A stretch of 64,000 nucleotides of DNA, taken from the IMG/VR virus record IMGVR_UViG_3300032246_001533, positions 1 to 64,000 of that record. The stretch is one strand, 5' to 3'. Source of the DNA: a virus. Below the pieces are notes generated by a model. It was not told the DNA's origin, searched no databases, and saw nothing but the letters and a program-made list of their open reading frames with translations. Numbering within the stretch: the stretch's first letter is position 1; each line of letters opens with the position of its first letter. Of this stretch, positions 48,804 to 59,303 are shown piece after piece. The position numbers were made by a program, and so were the translations under genes.

Positions 48804-51800
48804 TGAAAGGCACCTCAGTAGTAAAACAATACTTTTCATCAGGATCAAGACATTATGTAACTCCTTCTGTTTCTGCAGAATGGAATTATAATCTTTTTTA
48901 TGCACCATACGCAACATTTTCTGGAAATGGAAATGCAATAACAACAAATTGGACAAATCCATCAAGTTGGAATAAATCTGGATGTACGGCAACATACGAT
49001 ACAGCAAAAGGAAGAACTTCAACTTCATATACAGACACATCATGTTTAAAGCTTACAACTTATGGGCAAAATGGATCAGCTTCCATAGTAATAAATCCAA
49101 CAGGCTATGCAACAAATAATACATATAAAGTAATTTTTTATGCCAAACTTGTAGAAAATGCTCAAGTTACCCTTACAGCTTTAAATTATGTTGATAGCCA
49201 AAGATCTTCTTCTGCATCAGAAGTAATTGATAGTGCCGTTTGGACTAAATTTGAAGTATATGTTAGTTCATTGCCAACAGAAAATCCTTACACAACATTT
49301 ACATTTACTTTAGATTTTACTTCACTTGACACAACAATTGGATCACAAACTCAACAGCCAATAAGTAGTTATAATATTTTAATTGATCAATTTGAAGTTT
49401 TTCAAACAACAGATCAAGATTATCAATATGGAAATTTATGGAAAACATTAGCACCGTTTGGATTTTTTAGACCAGGAGAAAGTTACATTCCATCAGGCAA
49501 TTCATTAACTCCATTGCCAACAGATTTTAGAAAAATTAATACATCTTTTCAGCAAACACTTTTTAATGGACAAGTAATGCCAGTAAGTCCTGTTACATAT
49601 CATCCAACCGTGCTTGGTTCTGCAAAATCAAATCCATTGTTTAAAAATGGTATATTGTCAGATTATACAACTTATAAATATTTTGTATCTGACGGAATAA
49701 CAAACTCGTTAGGCGCACTATATGATAAAGTGCTTGCAACAAATAAAATTGTTATTAAATTAAATATTAATTATGCTGAACCAACAAGCTTAACCATAAA
49801 TTTATATAATACTGTAAATAATTATAGCTACACTAAATCTTTAACAAGTTCTGATATTTCTGATGCTGGAGTAATTATTCTTTACCACCAAGCCGATGGT
49901 TCATGGACTACAACACCATGGACTGTAATGCCAATGTTTAATACTGAAGGACAAATTACTAATTATCAAAATATTAATAAAATTGTTGTTACTCAAAATT
50001 CTGCAAATATAAATCCTGCATATCAATCTCCATCAAGTGATATTACAAATAACACAATGGATGGCGTCTCATATCCAAATAGATACTCAAATTATCAAAA
50101 AGACATGAAAAGACTTCACGTTGTTGAAATTTCTCCAAGAATAGAAATAGATTTAACTAATTATTTGGTTAGTGTAAATACTAAAGAGGAGCTAGATAAT
50201 AAAGAATACCCACTTCCAATATCAGGAATATCTGCTAATTCTGCAAAAATAACACTTTCAAACATTCCATTTAAACTTACTGATAACATATTAAGTCTTT
50301 TTTCAAATAACTCCAGCACTTCTCCATTAAATGGCTTATTTAAAAATAACGTAAAGTTTTATATCAATTATATTATTCAGGATGCATTAAGTGGAGCAAG
50401 CGGGGCCGACAAAGTTATCTCTGGTGGAGTTTATTATGCAGAAGAATGGATAGGAAAAGATTTACAGCAAACAGAAATTATAGCTTATGATATAAGTAAG
50501 TACCTTCAGCTTCTTTCTCCAACAGATTATGTTTCTCAATCACAAGATGTTTTTAATGTAATATCAAACATAATGGACTTTGCTGGCTTTACAGATTATG
50601 ACTATGATAGTTTAAAGAAAGTTACATCTTCAAGAGTGCCATTAACAGATGGATCAACATCAATAAACACTTCACCTATAAAATCATCTTATTTCTATTG
50701 CGATGGGCTACAACAAAAAGTTTTTGATGTTTTAAGAGAATTATTTGAGGTATATCAAATAGGAGCATATATAAATTCTTATGGAGTTATGAAGTTTTTA
50801 GACTTAGAAAATATACTATCTAATGTAAAACCAAACATATTGTTGCATGATAGCAAAACCCCAATTACTATATCTACACCAACATACACAGATAATTTAA
50901 CCATAACAAGTAATATTACAGAAAACACATATACTGAAAAAATTGGCACCAAGCTTGGAAAAGCAACAATGAAATTTAAAATTCCACAAATAAATAAAAC
51001 ATTTGGAATTGAAGGCACCTCTAACACCCAATCACTAGAAACAAAAATTATTGACAAGAATGATATTCTTTGGCAACTTGAAAAAGAATCAGTTGTTACA
51101 TTTAATTTTTTAAATCAATCAATAGATAGTTATTCGCAAAATTATTTTTATCTTGATCCATATGATTTAACTAAAACTTTTAGATCATTTAATATTGATC
51201 AAGAAGGATATGCAATTATAGAGGGCGAAATTGTTAGCTTTAAAGATAAAGAATTTTTATTTACAGTCACAGACCCTGTAGATAATTCTGCTACACCATC
51301 AAACATAATTTCAGATTATAGAGTAGTTGTTTCAAATGGAGCAGATTTACAAGCAGCAATATCAGATTACTCTGCTAAATCAGGGTATGGAGGATCAGTT
51401 TCCTATAGGCCAACTGGTAAAATATGCAATATAGAAAGAGGATTATTTAACACACCAGTTAGAGTACATAAAATTATTGATAATGTTTCAACTCTTTTAA
51501 CAAGAACAAGTGTAATTAGTGGTTTACAGCCATCTGTATCAAGCAATCAAATTATAATGAATGCTTCTCAACAAGGTGTAAAAAGCATACTTTCTCCAAC
51601 AGACAATACAAGCTCAAGCACTACGCCATATCAAACTTTTTCAACAAAGATGAGAATTGGTCCATCATCGGATTCAAAATTTCAAGCTGGAGTCGGAGGG
51701 GGCTTAGTATTTAATATTGAAGGAACACCAACATACGTTGAAATAAGGCAGGTAGAATCTGGTGGGAAATATGTAGGTTCAATGTTTGTCCCAGATAAAT

Positions 51801-52963
51801 CATACATGCTCTATGTATACCAAGGAAATTCCCCAACATCATCTACCACTTTGCTGGGCTCAGAAAAAAATCCAGTTGTAGGGGTAAGCATTAATAAAAA
51901 CATATTAGACGAATCGGACATATACCCAGTCGGATCACCGTTTGAAGAATTTGGTAAAACAGTTAATTTAAAATTTGTTAAAATACAAAATCCATCAAGT
52001 TGGGTTGACCCAAAAACAAAACAAACAGTTTATGGGCCATCTTTTGAAATATATATAAACAAAAAGAAGTTAAGTTTAAATACAAAAAAAGTCAATTTAA
52101 ATACATCTGGTAGATACGGTATTTTTACTCAAACAGTAAACGCACAAGCTGGAACAACAGGAAGCATTGGTTTTACAGAAATATATGCTACCCAGACTCC
52201 GCTAGATAGATCAGACTTATACTATCATTGGCAACTAAATAGTTTTGCAAACACGCTTGCAGGAAAGCATAAAGTGTTTGAAGTAAATTATATGCTTCAG
52301 GTAAGACCAGAAGTTATTGGAATTAATTATTATGATATTCAATACCAAACAGCTCCAGCATTAAATGCTTATTCTGTGCCATCCCCATACGATTGGTTTT
52401 ATTTTACTGAAGATAAAGCTAAAGCAAATAATGCCACAAATGGAAATAATCAAAACTTAAAGCTAAACGTAGTTTCGGTTGGGGAAGATGCATTAACTTA
52501 CTCCAACATATACAATTCTGGATTTAGAGGTAGATTTGCTATTATTAATGGATCACCTTCTATGATATGGCTTAAAAAAACACCAGATTCTAAAAATCCA
52601 GTAGATGTAACATATCTTGTAAATACAAACGACCTTGTTTCTTTAAGTACTGAAATTTCTATTGAAAAAATATTTGATCCAGCTAATATATCTGAAAGCA
52701 TAGAAATAAACTCTAACTGGGTACAATCAAAAAGCGCAGCAATTGGTATTTTAAAAAATATTTTTAAAGCTGTAGACGGTTTTAGTCGAGATACTAGAGT
52801 TTCTGTTTATGGAAATCCTTTGTTTGAAGTTGGCGATGTTCTTCAAGTTAATTATAGTCAAAAAAGTATAATTAATAAAAAATATTTTGTTCAAGGTGTT
52901 GAACAACTACATACATATGGCCTTGAAACTGTATTAACTTTAAATGAATTGACAAACAGTTAA
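48803..52963 (+). CDS. Large minor tail protein / baseplate hub
   Basis: 1386 residues. N-terminal 200 residues look like a carbohydrate-binding jelly roll (VIFYAKLVENAQVTLTALNY). At 420-700 is a hub-like part (EISPRIEIDLTNYLVSVNTK, then VISNIMDFAGFTDYDYDSLK). A LamG-like domain lies at about 940-1120 (FSTKMRIGPSSDSKFQAGVG). The C-terminus (SVYGNPLFEVGDVLQVNYSQ) is another tail-hub type module. It likely forms the tip around which fibres bind. Confidence 0.75.
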   Translation: MKGTSVVKQYFSSGSRHYVTPSVSAEWNYNLFYAPYATFSGNGNAITTNWTNPSSWNKSGCTATYDTAKGRTSTSYTDTSCLKLTTYGQNGSASIVINPTGYATNNTYKVIFYAKLVENAQVTLTALNYVDSQRSSSASEVIDSAVWTKFEVYVSSLPTENPYTTFTFTLDFTSLDTTIGSQTQQPISSYNILIDQFEVFQTTDQDYQYGNLWKTLAPFGFFRPGESYIPSGNSLTPLPTDFRKINTSFQQTLFNGQVMPVSPVTYHPTVLGSAKSNPLFKNGILSDYTTYKYFVSDGITNSLGALYDKVLATNKIVIKLNINYAEPTSLTINLYNTVNNYSYTKSLTSSDISDAGVIILYHQADGSWTTTPWTVMPMFNTEGQITNYQNINKIVVTQNSANINPAYQSPSSDITNNTMDGVSYPNRYSNYQKDMKRLHVVEISPRIEIDLTNYLVSVNTKEELDNKEYPLPISGISANSAKITLSNIPFKLTDNILSLFSNNSSTSPLNGLFKNNVKFYINYIIQDALSGASGADKVISGGVYYAEEWIGKDLQQTEIIAYDISKYLQLLSPTDYVSQSQDVFNVISNIMDFAGFTDYDYDSLKKVTSSRVPLTDGSTSINTSPIKSSYFYCDGLQQKVFDVLRELFEVYQIGAYINSYGVMKFLDLENILSNVKPNILLHDSKTPITISTPTYTDNLTITSNITENTYTEKIGTKLGKATMKFKIPQINKTFGIEGTSNTQSLETKIIDKNDILWQLEKESVVTFNFLNQSIDSYSQNYFYLDPYDLTKTFRSFNIDQEGYAIIEGEIVSFKDKEFLFTVTDPVDNSATPSNIISDYRVVVSNGADLQAAISDYSAKSGYGGSVSYRPTGKICNIERGLFNTPVRVHKIIDNVSTLLTRTSVISGLQPSVSSNQIIMNASQQGVKSILSPTDNTSSSTTPYQTFSTKMRIGPSSDSKFQAGVGGGLVFNIEGTPTYVEIRQVESGGKYVGSMFVPDKSYMLYVYQGNSPTSSTTLLGSEKNPVVGVSINKNILDESDIYPVGSPFEEFGKTVNLKFVKIQNPSSWVDPKTKQTVYGPSFEIYINKKKLSLNTKKVNLNTSGRYGIFTQTVNAQAGTTGSIGFTEIYATQTPLDRSDLYYHWQLNSFANTLAGKHKVFEVNYMLQVRPEVIGINYYDIQYQTAPALNAYSVPSPYDWFYFTEDKAKANNATNGNNQNLKLNVVSVGEDALTYSNIYNSGFRGRFAIINGSPSMIWLKKTPDSKNPVDVTYLVNTNDLVSLSTEISIEKIFDPANISESIEINSNWVQSKSAAIGILKNIFKAVDGFSRDTRVSVYGNPLFEVGDVLQVNYSQKSIINKKYFVQGVEQLHTYGLETVLTLNELTNS

Positions 52964-52975
52964 AACTGGTATAAT
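52949..52975 (+). promoter_or_regulatory. Sigma-70-like promoter in gene end
   Basis: TTGACA (52949-52954), 15-base spacer, TATAAT (52970-52975) with TGG before it. Part of it lies in the end of the hub gene. Confidence 0.5.
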
Positions 52976-52990
52976 GGATTAGGTGAAAAA

Positions 52991-53800
52991 ATGACTCAGA
53001 TATCAAGAAGTACTAGGCAGGCAACAACAGTACCAGGTGGGGTACAAAAAAGACGTACCCTTATAATATCTGATAGAGACCCAAGAAACAATCCATCCTA
53101 TATAGCTAACTATATTGGAGAAATTAAAATTTTGCCTTATGAAAAATATATACAGTATATTAAAACTTCTTTTTATTCAGATGTAGATGAATTAACTCAG
53201 GAATCAGAAAATGTTGTTGCTGGACTCCGCCCGCCAACAAATTTATATTGGGATCCAACAAATGCTTCTTCCTCAGAAATAATACCATCAGGATTAACAC
53301 ACACAATCAATCTATATTTAACTTTTGATCCATCTGTAGATGAAATTGCAGATAATGGTGATGTTACATATGAGGTTCGAGCTATTGCAACAGGTCCAGC
53401 AATTACACAAGCAGTAATAGACAATGGTGGTGGTATCTCAACTGGACTTTCTGGCTCAACAATCACTCCTTCTGGAACAAGTCAATTTACGCCAATTACA
53501 AGATCAACAATAGTTGTAGTTATAAAAACATCTTCTCAAATTAAATTAAAATGGAAAGGTGTACCAGGTGCAAGTGGGTATGATGTTGTAGTAACGGGAA
53601 GAAATCAACTTGCAGCTGTAGGCAAAACTTCAAAAGCTTATTCAAGCGGAAATGGTGTAAATACTGACGGATATCATTATCTTACAATAGTTCCACAAAG
53701 CGGATACACATTTAGCGGTTCTTATAATTTTAGCATTAAGGTAAAATATAATCAAGGAGTTTCAAAGGCGGTGACATACAATGGACAAGTTAACATTTAA
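52991..53800 (+). CDS. Minor tail protein with Fn3-like domain
   Basis: 269 residues starting MTQISRSTRQATTVPGGVQK. The C-terminal 100 residues (SSQIKLKWKGVPGASGYDVV) form a fibronectin-like domain. Ribosome site weak (AGGTGAAAAA). The gene overlaps the next by 20 bases. It belongs to the tail tip block. Confidence 0.65.
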   Translation: MTQISRSTRQATTVPGGVQKRRTLIISDRDPRNNPSYIANYIGEIKILPYEKYIQYIKTSFYSDVDELTQESENVVAGLRPPTNLYWDPTNASSSEIIPSGLTHTINLYLTFDPSVDEIADNGDVTYEVRAIATGPAITQAVIDNGGGISTGLSGSTITPSGTSQFTPITRSTIVVVIKTSSQIKLKWKGVPGASGYDVVVTGRNQLAAVGKTSKAYSSGNGVNTDGYHYLTIVPQSGYTFSGSYNFSIKVKYNQGVSKAVTYNGQVNI

Positions 53801-54713
53801 AGGTACATATGTTTTTAAACAAAACAGTGTAGAAATAGGTAGATCAGAAAACTTAATAACTACAAATGGTAGAAAAGTTTTACTTCAGTACCTTGTTGGA
53901 ACAAGAACAAATTGGGCTGCAGATATGGCAATAGGAGCAATAAATAATTCTGTAAGCGTATCAGATGTTGAATTAAATTTTGAAACAGGAAGATATCCAG
54001 TTTCATTAAAAACATACATATCCGCAAATCAAACAAATCCAGACTTAATTGTTGTTAGGGCAACTTTGCCTTCAAGTCTATACGCCAATATATATGAAAT
54101 TGGTTTATACCCAGATACAAGAATTACAAATGTTGCTAATAGAAACGATAAAATATTAACAGATTTTTCTGATCTAACTAACTGGGTTACAAGTATTGCT
54201 AATGAAAGCTTAAACGTAACAAATCAAGGAAATACTTATATTACTGGATTTTCTCCACAAGGAACTGCTTCCCCAAGAATTGGTGGGTTTTCTGTAGATC
54301 TTGAGCCTAACACAAAGTATGAAAATAATTCTTTTGCTTTTAGTTTAGAAGGATATACAGATTTAGATACATTACAAATTTTAGCATATAATACAGCAAG
54401 CGGTGTTGTTACTGTAAAAATGAAAGATGTTTTAGAAAATGAATATTCTTTTAATTATACCTTAAGTGCAAACGGCTCTTATCAAATTTTAAGCGTACCA
54501 TTTCCAGCAAACATTAATTTTGCAGATACAATCAATTCTGTTTCTATAACAACAGATTCAACAGCTTCATTAACGATTGATGCAATAAAAACATCTGTGA
54601 CTAACGAGCTTACAAATGAAGATTATATTATAAGTAAATCAATTCTTACAACCCCAATAGCAAAAGTTTACGGGACACCCTTGGATATTGAATATTACGT
54701 ACAGGTATTGTAG
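53781..54713 (+). CDS. Minor tail protein
   Basis: 310 residues. GTYVFKQNSVEIGRSENLIT then TTNGRKVLLQYLVG is an N-terminal module that I know from virion proteins of many actinophages and cyanophages. The C-terminal half resembles a carbohydrate-binding jelly roll (GGFSVDLEPNTKYENNSFAF). Role likely adhesion. Confidence 0.6.
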   Translation: MDKLTFKGTYVFKQNSVEIGRSENLITTNGRKVLLQYLVGTRTNWAADMAIGAINNSVSVSDVELNFETGRYPVSLKTYISANQTNPDLIVVRATLPSSLYANIYEIGLYPDTRITNVANRNDKILTDFSDLTNWVTSIANESLNVTNQGNTYITGFSPQGTASPRIGGFSVDLEPNTKYENNSFAFSLEGYTDLDTLQILAYNTASGVVTVKMKDVLENEYSFNYTLSANGSYQILSVPFPANINFADTINSVSITTDSTASLTIDAIKTSVTNELTNEDYIISKSILTTPIAKVYGTPLDIEYYVQVL

Positions 54714-54723
54714 GGAGAAATAA

Positions 54724-56652
54724 ATGGCCGTTGGAACAATTGCAAAGGTAAGTGTGTCTGTTTATTCAACATACGTAAATGTTCAATTTGCAAAACCAGC
54801 TAATACAACAAAATTTATTATACAGGTAACTGATTCTGCAGGATTTTACGTAACACCAATATACAATACTTTTACTTCCTCCGCAGCAACTGGAACAAAT
54901 TTAACTTATAAAGTCTCTGGCCTAACTCCTGGTCATAAATATTATCTTGATGTTACACCATATAACGGATCTCAAGTTGGAACTGCAAGACCTTATTACA
55001 ATAGCAACACAAATAATACATTTACAACTACAAAAACAACAACATCTTCAACGCCAACAACAACATTTAGTGCATCTTCCCCCACAACTGGAACTTCCTC
55101 TACTGGACCAGTAAGTACTTCAAATAAAACAGGAACAACAGCAAATGGCGGTACAACAAATAAGTCTTCAGCAGCTTCATCAAATACCCCCAATCCTGGC
55201 TCTGTAGAAGCAACACCACCGTATGATTTAAACGCTGCTGGAAGAATACAAGAAAAAATTGAAAAGCTTGACCCAAACACCCCATACTCAATTGACGTTA
55301 GAGCCGTTTCTACAGATGCCGATGGCAAACCAATTTATTCTGAATGGTCAACAAAACTTAATTTAATTACACCAGGATATGCTACTGACGGAAAAAATTT
55401 CCAATCTATAAATTCTAATACCGACATTCTTCTTACTGGAGGATCATTATATGCGGGAGAATTTACTGGGAGCACTGGTTCTGCCAATGTTGTAAATGAT
55501 GAAATTTTTGGAACTGGCATCATATTAAATCAAAGTGGTCTTGCAGGAATTAATAATGGAGAAAAACAATTCTATATAGATGCAAGTACAGGTGATGCAT
55601 ATTTTGCAGGCACTGTAGCTGCAACAATTATTCAAAGCACTAGTTATTCAGGTGTAACAGATGGAACTGCTTTTTCAAGCAATGGAATGGCTATTAATTT
55701 AAATAATGGATCCATAACATCAGAACAATTTAGAATTGATACTCAAGGAAATGCATATTTTGGCGGAGATGTTTCTGGCTCTTTGTATGGAGTCCAGACA
55801 CTGGGAAATTATATATCTGCTACAGCACAAGCTTCTGCAAGCGGTAAAAACACTATTTATTATAGAATAGGAACAACAGCAACATCAAGTAGGGCGCCAG
55901 ATGGAAATATTTATTCTATTACAGAAGGAAGCGGAACAACTGGTCCTTCATCAGCATTTCCAGTAGGCCCGATAACTGGACAAACTGCAATTGATGGAGA
56001 TACATGGTTTGCATACAATGTAAATAAACGTGTGATCGCACAATACACATATAGTGCTTCAAGCGGTGGCTGGATTCAAACAAAAGTTGACGGTTTAGTA
56101 ATTGCAAATATTGATGCAGGAGCAATAACATCAGGAACAATTTCTGCTTCAATTGAAATAAGATCTCCAAATATTGTTGGTGGACTTATTATTGGAGGAA
56201 GGTTTCAAACTTCAAATAATGCAGGTCATATTGAAATAGGAAATACCAACTATCAAGATACTATTGTTTTTAAAAATTACAACGGAGCAGTTGGCGCTAC
56301 GTTGGCTCCTTTTGTTGATGAAAGCGGTACTGACGGATTAATAATACACTCGGGATCAAGCCCAACTACAAATACTGAAGGGTCAACAAATGGTGTTGCT
56401 ATGCAGTGGGTAGGCAGAGATTATTGGACAGTTCAATATAAGAACAATCTCCCATTGATAGATATACAATTTAATTCACTTCGTACAAGAAATCATTTTG
56501 GATATGCCTATACAGTTAACAATTCTAATACACCTTCATATGGTCCATCAGACGTAAGAATGAGAAATATTGGATACGGAAATACTGGAACAACAAGCCC
56601 CGCCAGCAGCACTGTATATGCTGGCAACGGGGACATATATTTGGGATATTAA
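54724..56652 (+). CDS. Minor tail / fibre protein
   Basis: 642 residues. Fn3-like first domain (VQFAKPANTTKFIIQVTDSA), then a Thr/Ser-rich linker (about 100-160), a second Fn3-like end, and a long beta-solenoid-like part with GSLYAGEFTGSTGSANV and DASTGDAYFAGTVAATII, typical of phage central fibres. GGGAGAAATAA precedes the ATG. Confidence 0.7.
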   Translation: MAVGTIAKVSVSVYSTYVNVQFAKPANTTKFIIQVTDSAGFYVTPIYNTFTSSAATGTNLTYKVSGLTPGHKYYLDVTPYNGSQVGTARPYYNSNTNNTFTTTKTTTSSTPTTTFSASSPTTGTSSTGPVSTSNKTGTTANGGTTNKSSAASSNTPNPGSVEATPPYDLNAAGRIQEKIEKLDPNTPYSIDVRAVSTDADGKPIYSEWSTKLNLITPGYATDGKNFQSINSNTDILLTGGSLYAGEFTGSTGSANVVNDEIFGTGIILNQSGLAGINNGEKQFYIDASTGDAYFAGTVAATIIQSTSYSGVTDGTAFSSNGMAINLNNGSITSEQFRIDTQGNAYFGGDVSGSLYGVQTLGNYISATAQASASGKNTIYYRIGTTATSSRAPDGNIYSITEGSGTTGPSSAFPVGPITGQTAIDGDTWFAYNVNKRVIAQYTYSASSGGWIQTKVDGLVIANIDAGAITSGTISASIEIRSPNIVGGLIIGGRFQTSNNAGHIEIGNTNYQDTIVFKNYNGAVGATLAPFVDESGTDGLIIHSGSSPTTNTEGSTNGVAMQWVGRDYWTVQYKNNLPLIDIQFNSLRTRNHFGYAYTVNNSNTPSYGPSDVRMRNIGYGNTGTTSPASSTVYAGNGDIYLGY

Positions 56653-58266
56653 ATGGCTGGATTTGTTTACAATGGAAGCTGGAGAAATCTAAAAAGCATC
56701 TTTGTTTATAATGGCGCTTGGCGTTCAGTAAAATCTGGGTGGGTTTATAATGGAGCTTGGAGAAGATTTTTTTTAGCAGGATCTTCTATAGAATCAGAAG
56801 TTACAATTTCTAAATCTTTAAATTCAACCGACCTTGTAGTTTTAACAGGAAGAAACTACCACTGGAACCCAACACCAACTTCATTGTCATATTCATTTCA
56901 GTGGTCTTCAAACGGTGGCTCATCTTGGTCAGACATAGACAATGGAACAGCAACTAACCCGTCCTCTGGATCAAGTAATACATATTCGTATACAGTTGCA
57001 AAGAATGAAGTTGCAAAAGGTGGAGTAGATAATCTTTATAGGTTTGTGGTTAATGCTACAATAGACGGTGATTCTGTAAGCAGCACATCAAGCACAACTA
57101 CAATAAGTAGTCCCTATGACATAGGCGTTTATGAAGATACTCGTGGAATAACAAGTGTAAGAATATACTGGGATGCATCTGTAAATGCAAATAGATATAT
57201 TGTTTATTATCAAGATATATTTACAGGTACATTTTATTATGCAGTAAATGGAGCAGGAGGAAAAACAGGAACTTCAGCTACAATAACTAACCTAACATCA
57301 AATAGAAATTATAGGTTCTATGTTCTTCCAATAACGGGAACAGCTGGGTCAACATTATTAAATTATTATGGATACGCAGGTAACAGTGCCTATGTAGACA
57401 TAAAAACAGATAGACCCACTACACCAGATGTGCCAACAGGCTTAACAGTCACTCCCCGTGGATCAAGATATTACACGTTATCCTGGGATTATGATTCAGA
57501 TTATACATATGATATTTATTGGGGATCACTAAATCAACAATATGCAGGAGATTATGCTGACGCATATAACATTGGTTCATCGCCATTTGAATACTCATAT
57601 CAATTCCCAGCAGGGTCTACTTGGTATTTTTCAATAAGAGCAGTTTTAAATGGCGCTAAAGGCGATTGGTCAGCACCAGTTGGAGCAAAGCTACCAGGCA
57701 AACCTACGGGAGGCGCAATTGAGCTGTCAGGTTCTGGAGCAGCTGGAAGTACATTGACGGCTACAACTACTGGGTGGACAGATTCTCCAACAACCTATAG
57801 TGTAGAAATCTGGGCGGGAACGACAGCTGGAAGCTACAACATATTAAAAGCATATAATTCACCATCAACATCAAATACAGTTTCTTATACTATTACAACT
57901 AATGACGCTTCACCACCACCATATATATTTATTGCATATGCTTATGGCATAAATTCATATGGAACTTCAGATAGAGCAACTTCAAGCACTATTACTTCAT
58001 ACATACCTACACCAACCCCTACACCAACCCCTACACCAACCCCTACACCAACCCCTACACCGACTGGGATCACTTATTATGTTGGCACATCTACATGTGA
58101 TTTCCAACTTGGCGAATATGTTTCTGGTCCTTCTGTTAGTGGACCATTTACTGCTGAAAGTATGCCATCCGATACATCGGTACTTGGAGCAAGAACTCTT
58201 AGACTTACTGCTTATAGAAGCACATCTGACGCTGCTTTAGCTGCTGTATCAGGTTCATGCGGATAA
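56653..58266 (+). CDS. Fn3-domain virion protein with Thr-Pro linker
   Basis: 537 residues. The first 40 residues have three copies of a YNGAWR-type motif (YNGSWRNLKS, YNGAWRSVKS, YNGAWRRFFL), a known virion-protein leader. Two to three Fn3-like domains follow. At about 450-470 is a TPTPTPTP linker coded by a 12-bp repeat. The last 65 residues (YVGTSTCDFQLGEYVSGPSV) contain two Cys and may form a small end knob. Confidence 0.75.
   Translation: MAGFVYNGSWRNLKSIFVYNGAWRSVKSGWVYNGAWRRFFLAGSSIESEVTISKSLNSTDLVVLTGRNYHWNPTPTSLSYSFQWSSNGGSSWSDIDNGTATNPSSGSSNTYSYTVAKNEVAKGGVDNLYRFVVNATIDGDSVSSTSSTTTISSPYDIGVYEDTRGITSVRIYWDASVNANRYIVYYQDIFTGTFYYAVNGAGGKTGTSATITNLTSNRNYRFYVLPITGTAGSTLLNYYGYAGNSAYVDIKTDRPTTPDVPTGLTVTPRGSRYYTLSWDYDSDYTYDIYWGSLNQQYAGDYADAYNIGSSPFEYSYQFPAGSTWYFSIRAVLNGAKGDWSAPVGAKLPGKPTGGAIELSGSGAAGSTLTATTTGWTDSPTTYSVEIWAGTTAGSYNILKAYNSPSTSNTVSYTITTNDASPPPYIFIAYAYGINSYGTSDRATSSTITSYIPTPTPTPTPTPTPTPTPTPTGITYYVGTSTCDFQLGEYVSGPSVSGPFTAESMPSDTSVLGARTLRLTAYRSTSDAALAAVSGSCG
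58009..58056 (+). repeat. 12-bp repeat, four exact copies
   Basis: ACACCAACCCCT four times, in frame, coding Thr-Pro pairs. Number of copies can change without loss of frame. Confidence 0.95.
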
Positions 58267-58285
58267 AATAAAAGCAAAAATATGA

Positions 58286-58291
58286 TATACT
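58286..58291 (+). promoter_or_regulatory. Extended -10 promoter
   Basis: TGATATACT, 25 bases before ATG 58317; AGGAAAAAT as ribosome site. Confidence 0.55.
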
Positions 58292-58316
58292 GATAAATCA
58301 AGTCGCTAGGAAAAAT

Positions 58317-58514
58317 ATGGATGATGCAAAAGTTTGGGATTTATTAAATCCAAATATTAAATGGGCAGACGAACATAAAACAAATTTAAGATACAGTATT
58401 TGTAAATCTTGCCCCGAGTTAATTAAATTAACTAAACAATGTAAAAAGTGTAGTTGTTTAATGCAATTTAAAACAAAAATTGAAAAAGCATCCTGTCCGA
58501 TTGGAAAATGGTAA
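58317..58514 (+). CDS. DUF6171-like zinc-ribbon protein
   Basis: 65 residues: RYSICKSCPELIKLTKQCKK then CSCLMQFKTKIEKASCPIGK. The CxxCP...CxxCxC...CP-x-GKW pattern is that of a small zinc protein (DUF6171) found in many phages, including cyanophages. Function unknown. Its stop overlaps the start of the next gene. Confidence 0.8.
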   Translation: MDDAKVWDLLNPNIKWADEHKTNLRYSICKSCPELIKLTKQCKKCSCLMQFKTKIEKASCPIGKW

Positions 58515-59047
58515 TGAAAATTAAAGAGCCTGAAATAATTAAAACAATACTTCCCCCAGAAGAATTAAAAAAAATACAACAATATGCAATGAAAATGTGG
58601 GCAACAAATCCAAATTATGATTTTTCTTTTGGCAGACATCAATGGGCTAATACTCCAGAGCTAAAAGAGTTTCATGAAATGCTTACAGAAATAGCTAAAG
58701 ATCATTTTGAGTCTAATACACTAAAACCTTCATGGTGCCTTATGTCAATTTATGAAGGAAAAGAAGCAAAACTATGGAAACATAAAGATGATAATGCTTG
58801 CACATATCATATAAATTTTTGTGTATTTCAAAAAACACCGTGGGAACTTTGGGTAGAAGGAAAGCCTTATCTTTTAGAAGAAAATGACGCTCTTATGACA
58901 TATGGTAATGATCAAGAACACTGGAGAGAACAATTTCCAGATCCAGAAAAAAACCTTGTTTGTAATGTATTTTTCTTTTATTGTGAGCCAGATCACTGGT
59001 ATTTTACAGAAGGTCCAGATTATCTTTATACACATATCAGAAAATAA
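58514..59047 (+). CDS. 2OG-Fe(II) oxygenase-like protein
   Basis: 177 residues. KLWKHKDDNACTYHINFCVF gives a possible H-x-D metal pair, and NDQEHWREQFPDPEKNLVCN a later His and basic residue, in the right order for a double-stranded beta helix. It would be the second such enzyme here (the other is at 10258). Pairing is less convincing than for the first. ATG 58514 and 58508 are both possible. Confidence 0.6.
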   Translation: MKIKEPEIIKTILPPEELKKIQQYAMKMWATNPNYDFSFGRHQWANTPELKEFHEMLTEIAKDHFESNTLKPSWCLMSIYEGKEAKLWKHKDDNACTYHINFCVFQKTPWELWVEGKPYLLEENDALMTYGNDQEHWREQFPDPEKNLVCNVFFFYCEPDHWYFTEGPDYLYTHIRK

Positions 59048-59057
59048 GCGTTTATGC

Positions 59058-59063
59058 TATAAT
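59058..59063 (+). promoter_or_regulatory. Extended -10 promoter
   Basis: TGCTATAAT ends 15 bases before ATG 59079, with AAGGAGG between them. Confidence 0.6.
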
Positions 59064-59078
59064 TAATAAGGAGGAATT

Positions 59079-59297
59079 ATGACATATCAATTAACAAATG
59101 AAGAAAAAAGATCTATTATTAATCAACATTTAAAAAATCTTGAGTTCAACAGGTACAATCTAGAAATAAGTTTGATTGAAGTAAATGCAGCGGGAGAATC
59201 ATCAAAAGAATCTGCCGAAGATATTCAAGCTCAGATAAATTTAATAATTTCTAAACAAACATCTTTAAATGCAGAACTTGCATCTTTAACAGAATAG
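59079..59297 (+). CDS. Small coiled-coil protein
   Basis: 72 residues: MTYQLTNEEKRSIINQHLKN then YNLEISLIEVNAAGESSKES. Helical throughout with heptads. Near-perfect ribosome site. Function unknown. Confidence 0.7.
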   Translation: MTYQLTNEEKRSIINQHLKNLEFNRYNLEISLIEVNAAGESSKESAEDIQAQINLIISKQTSLNAELASLTE

Positions 59298-59303
59298 GTA
59301 AAA

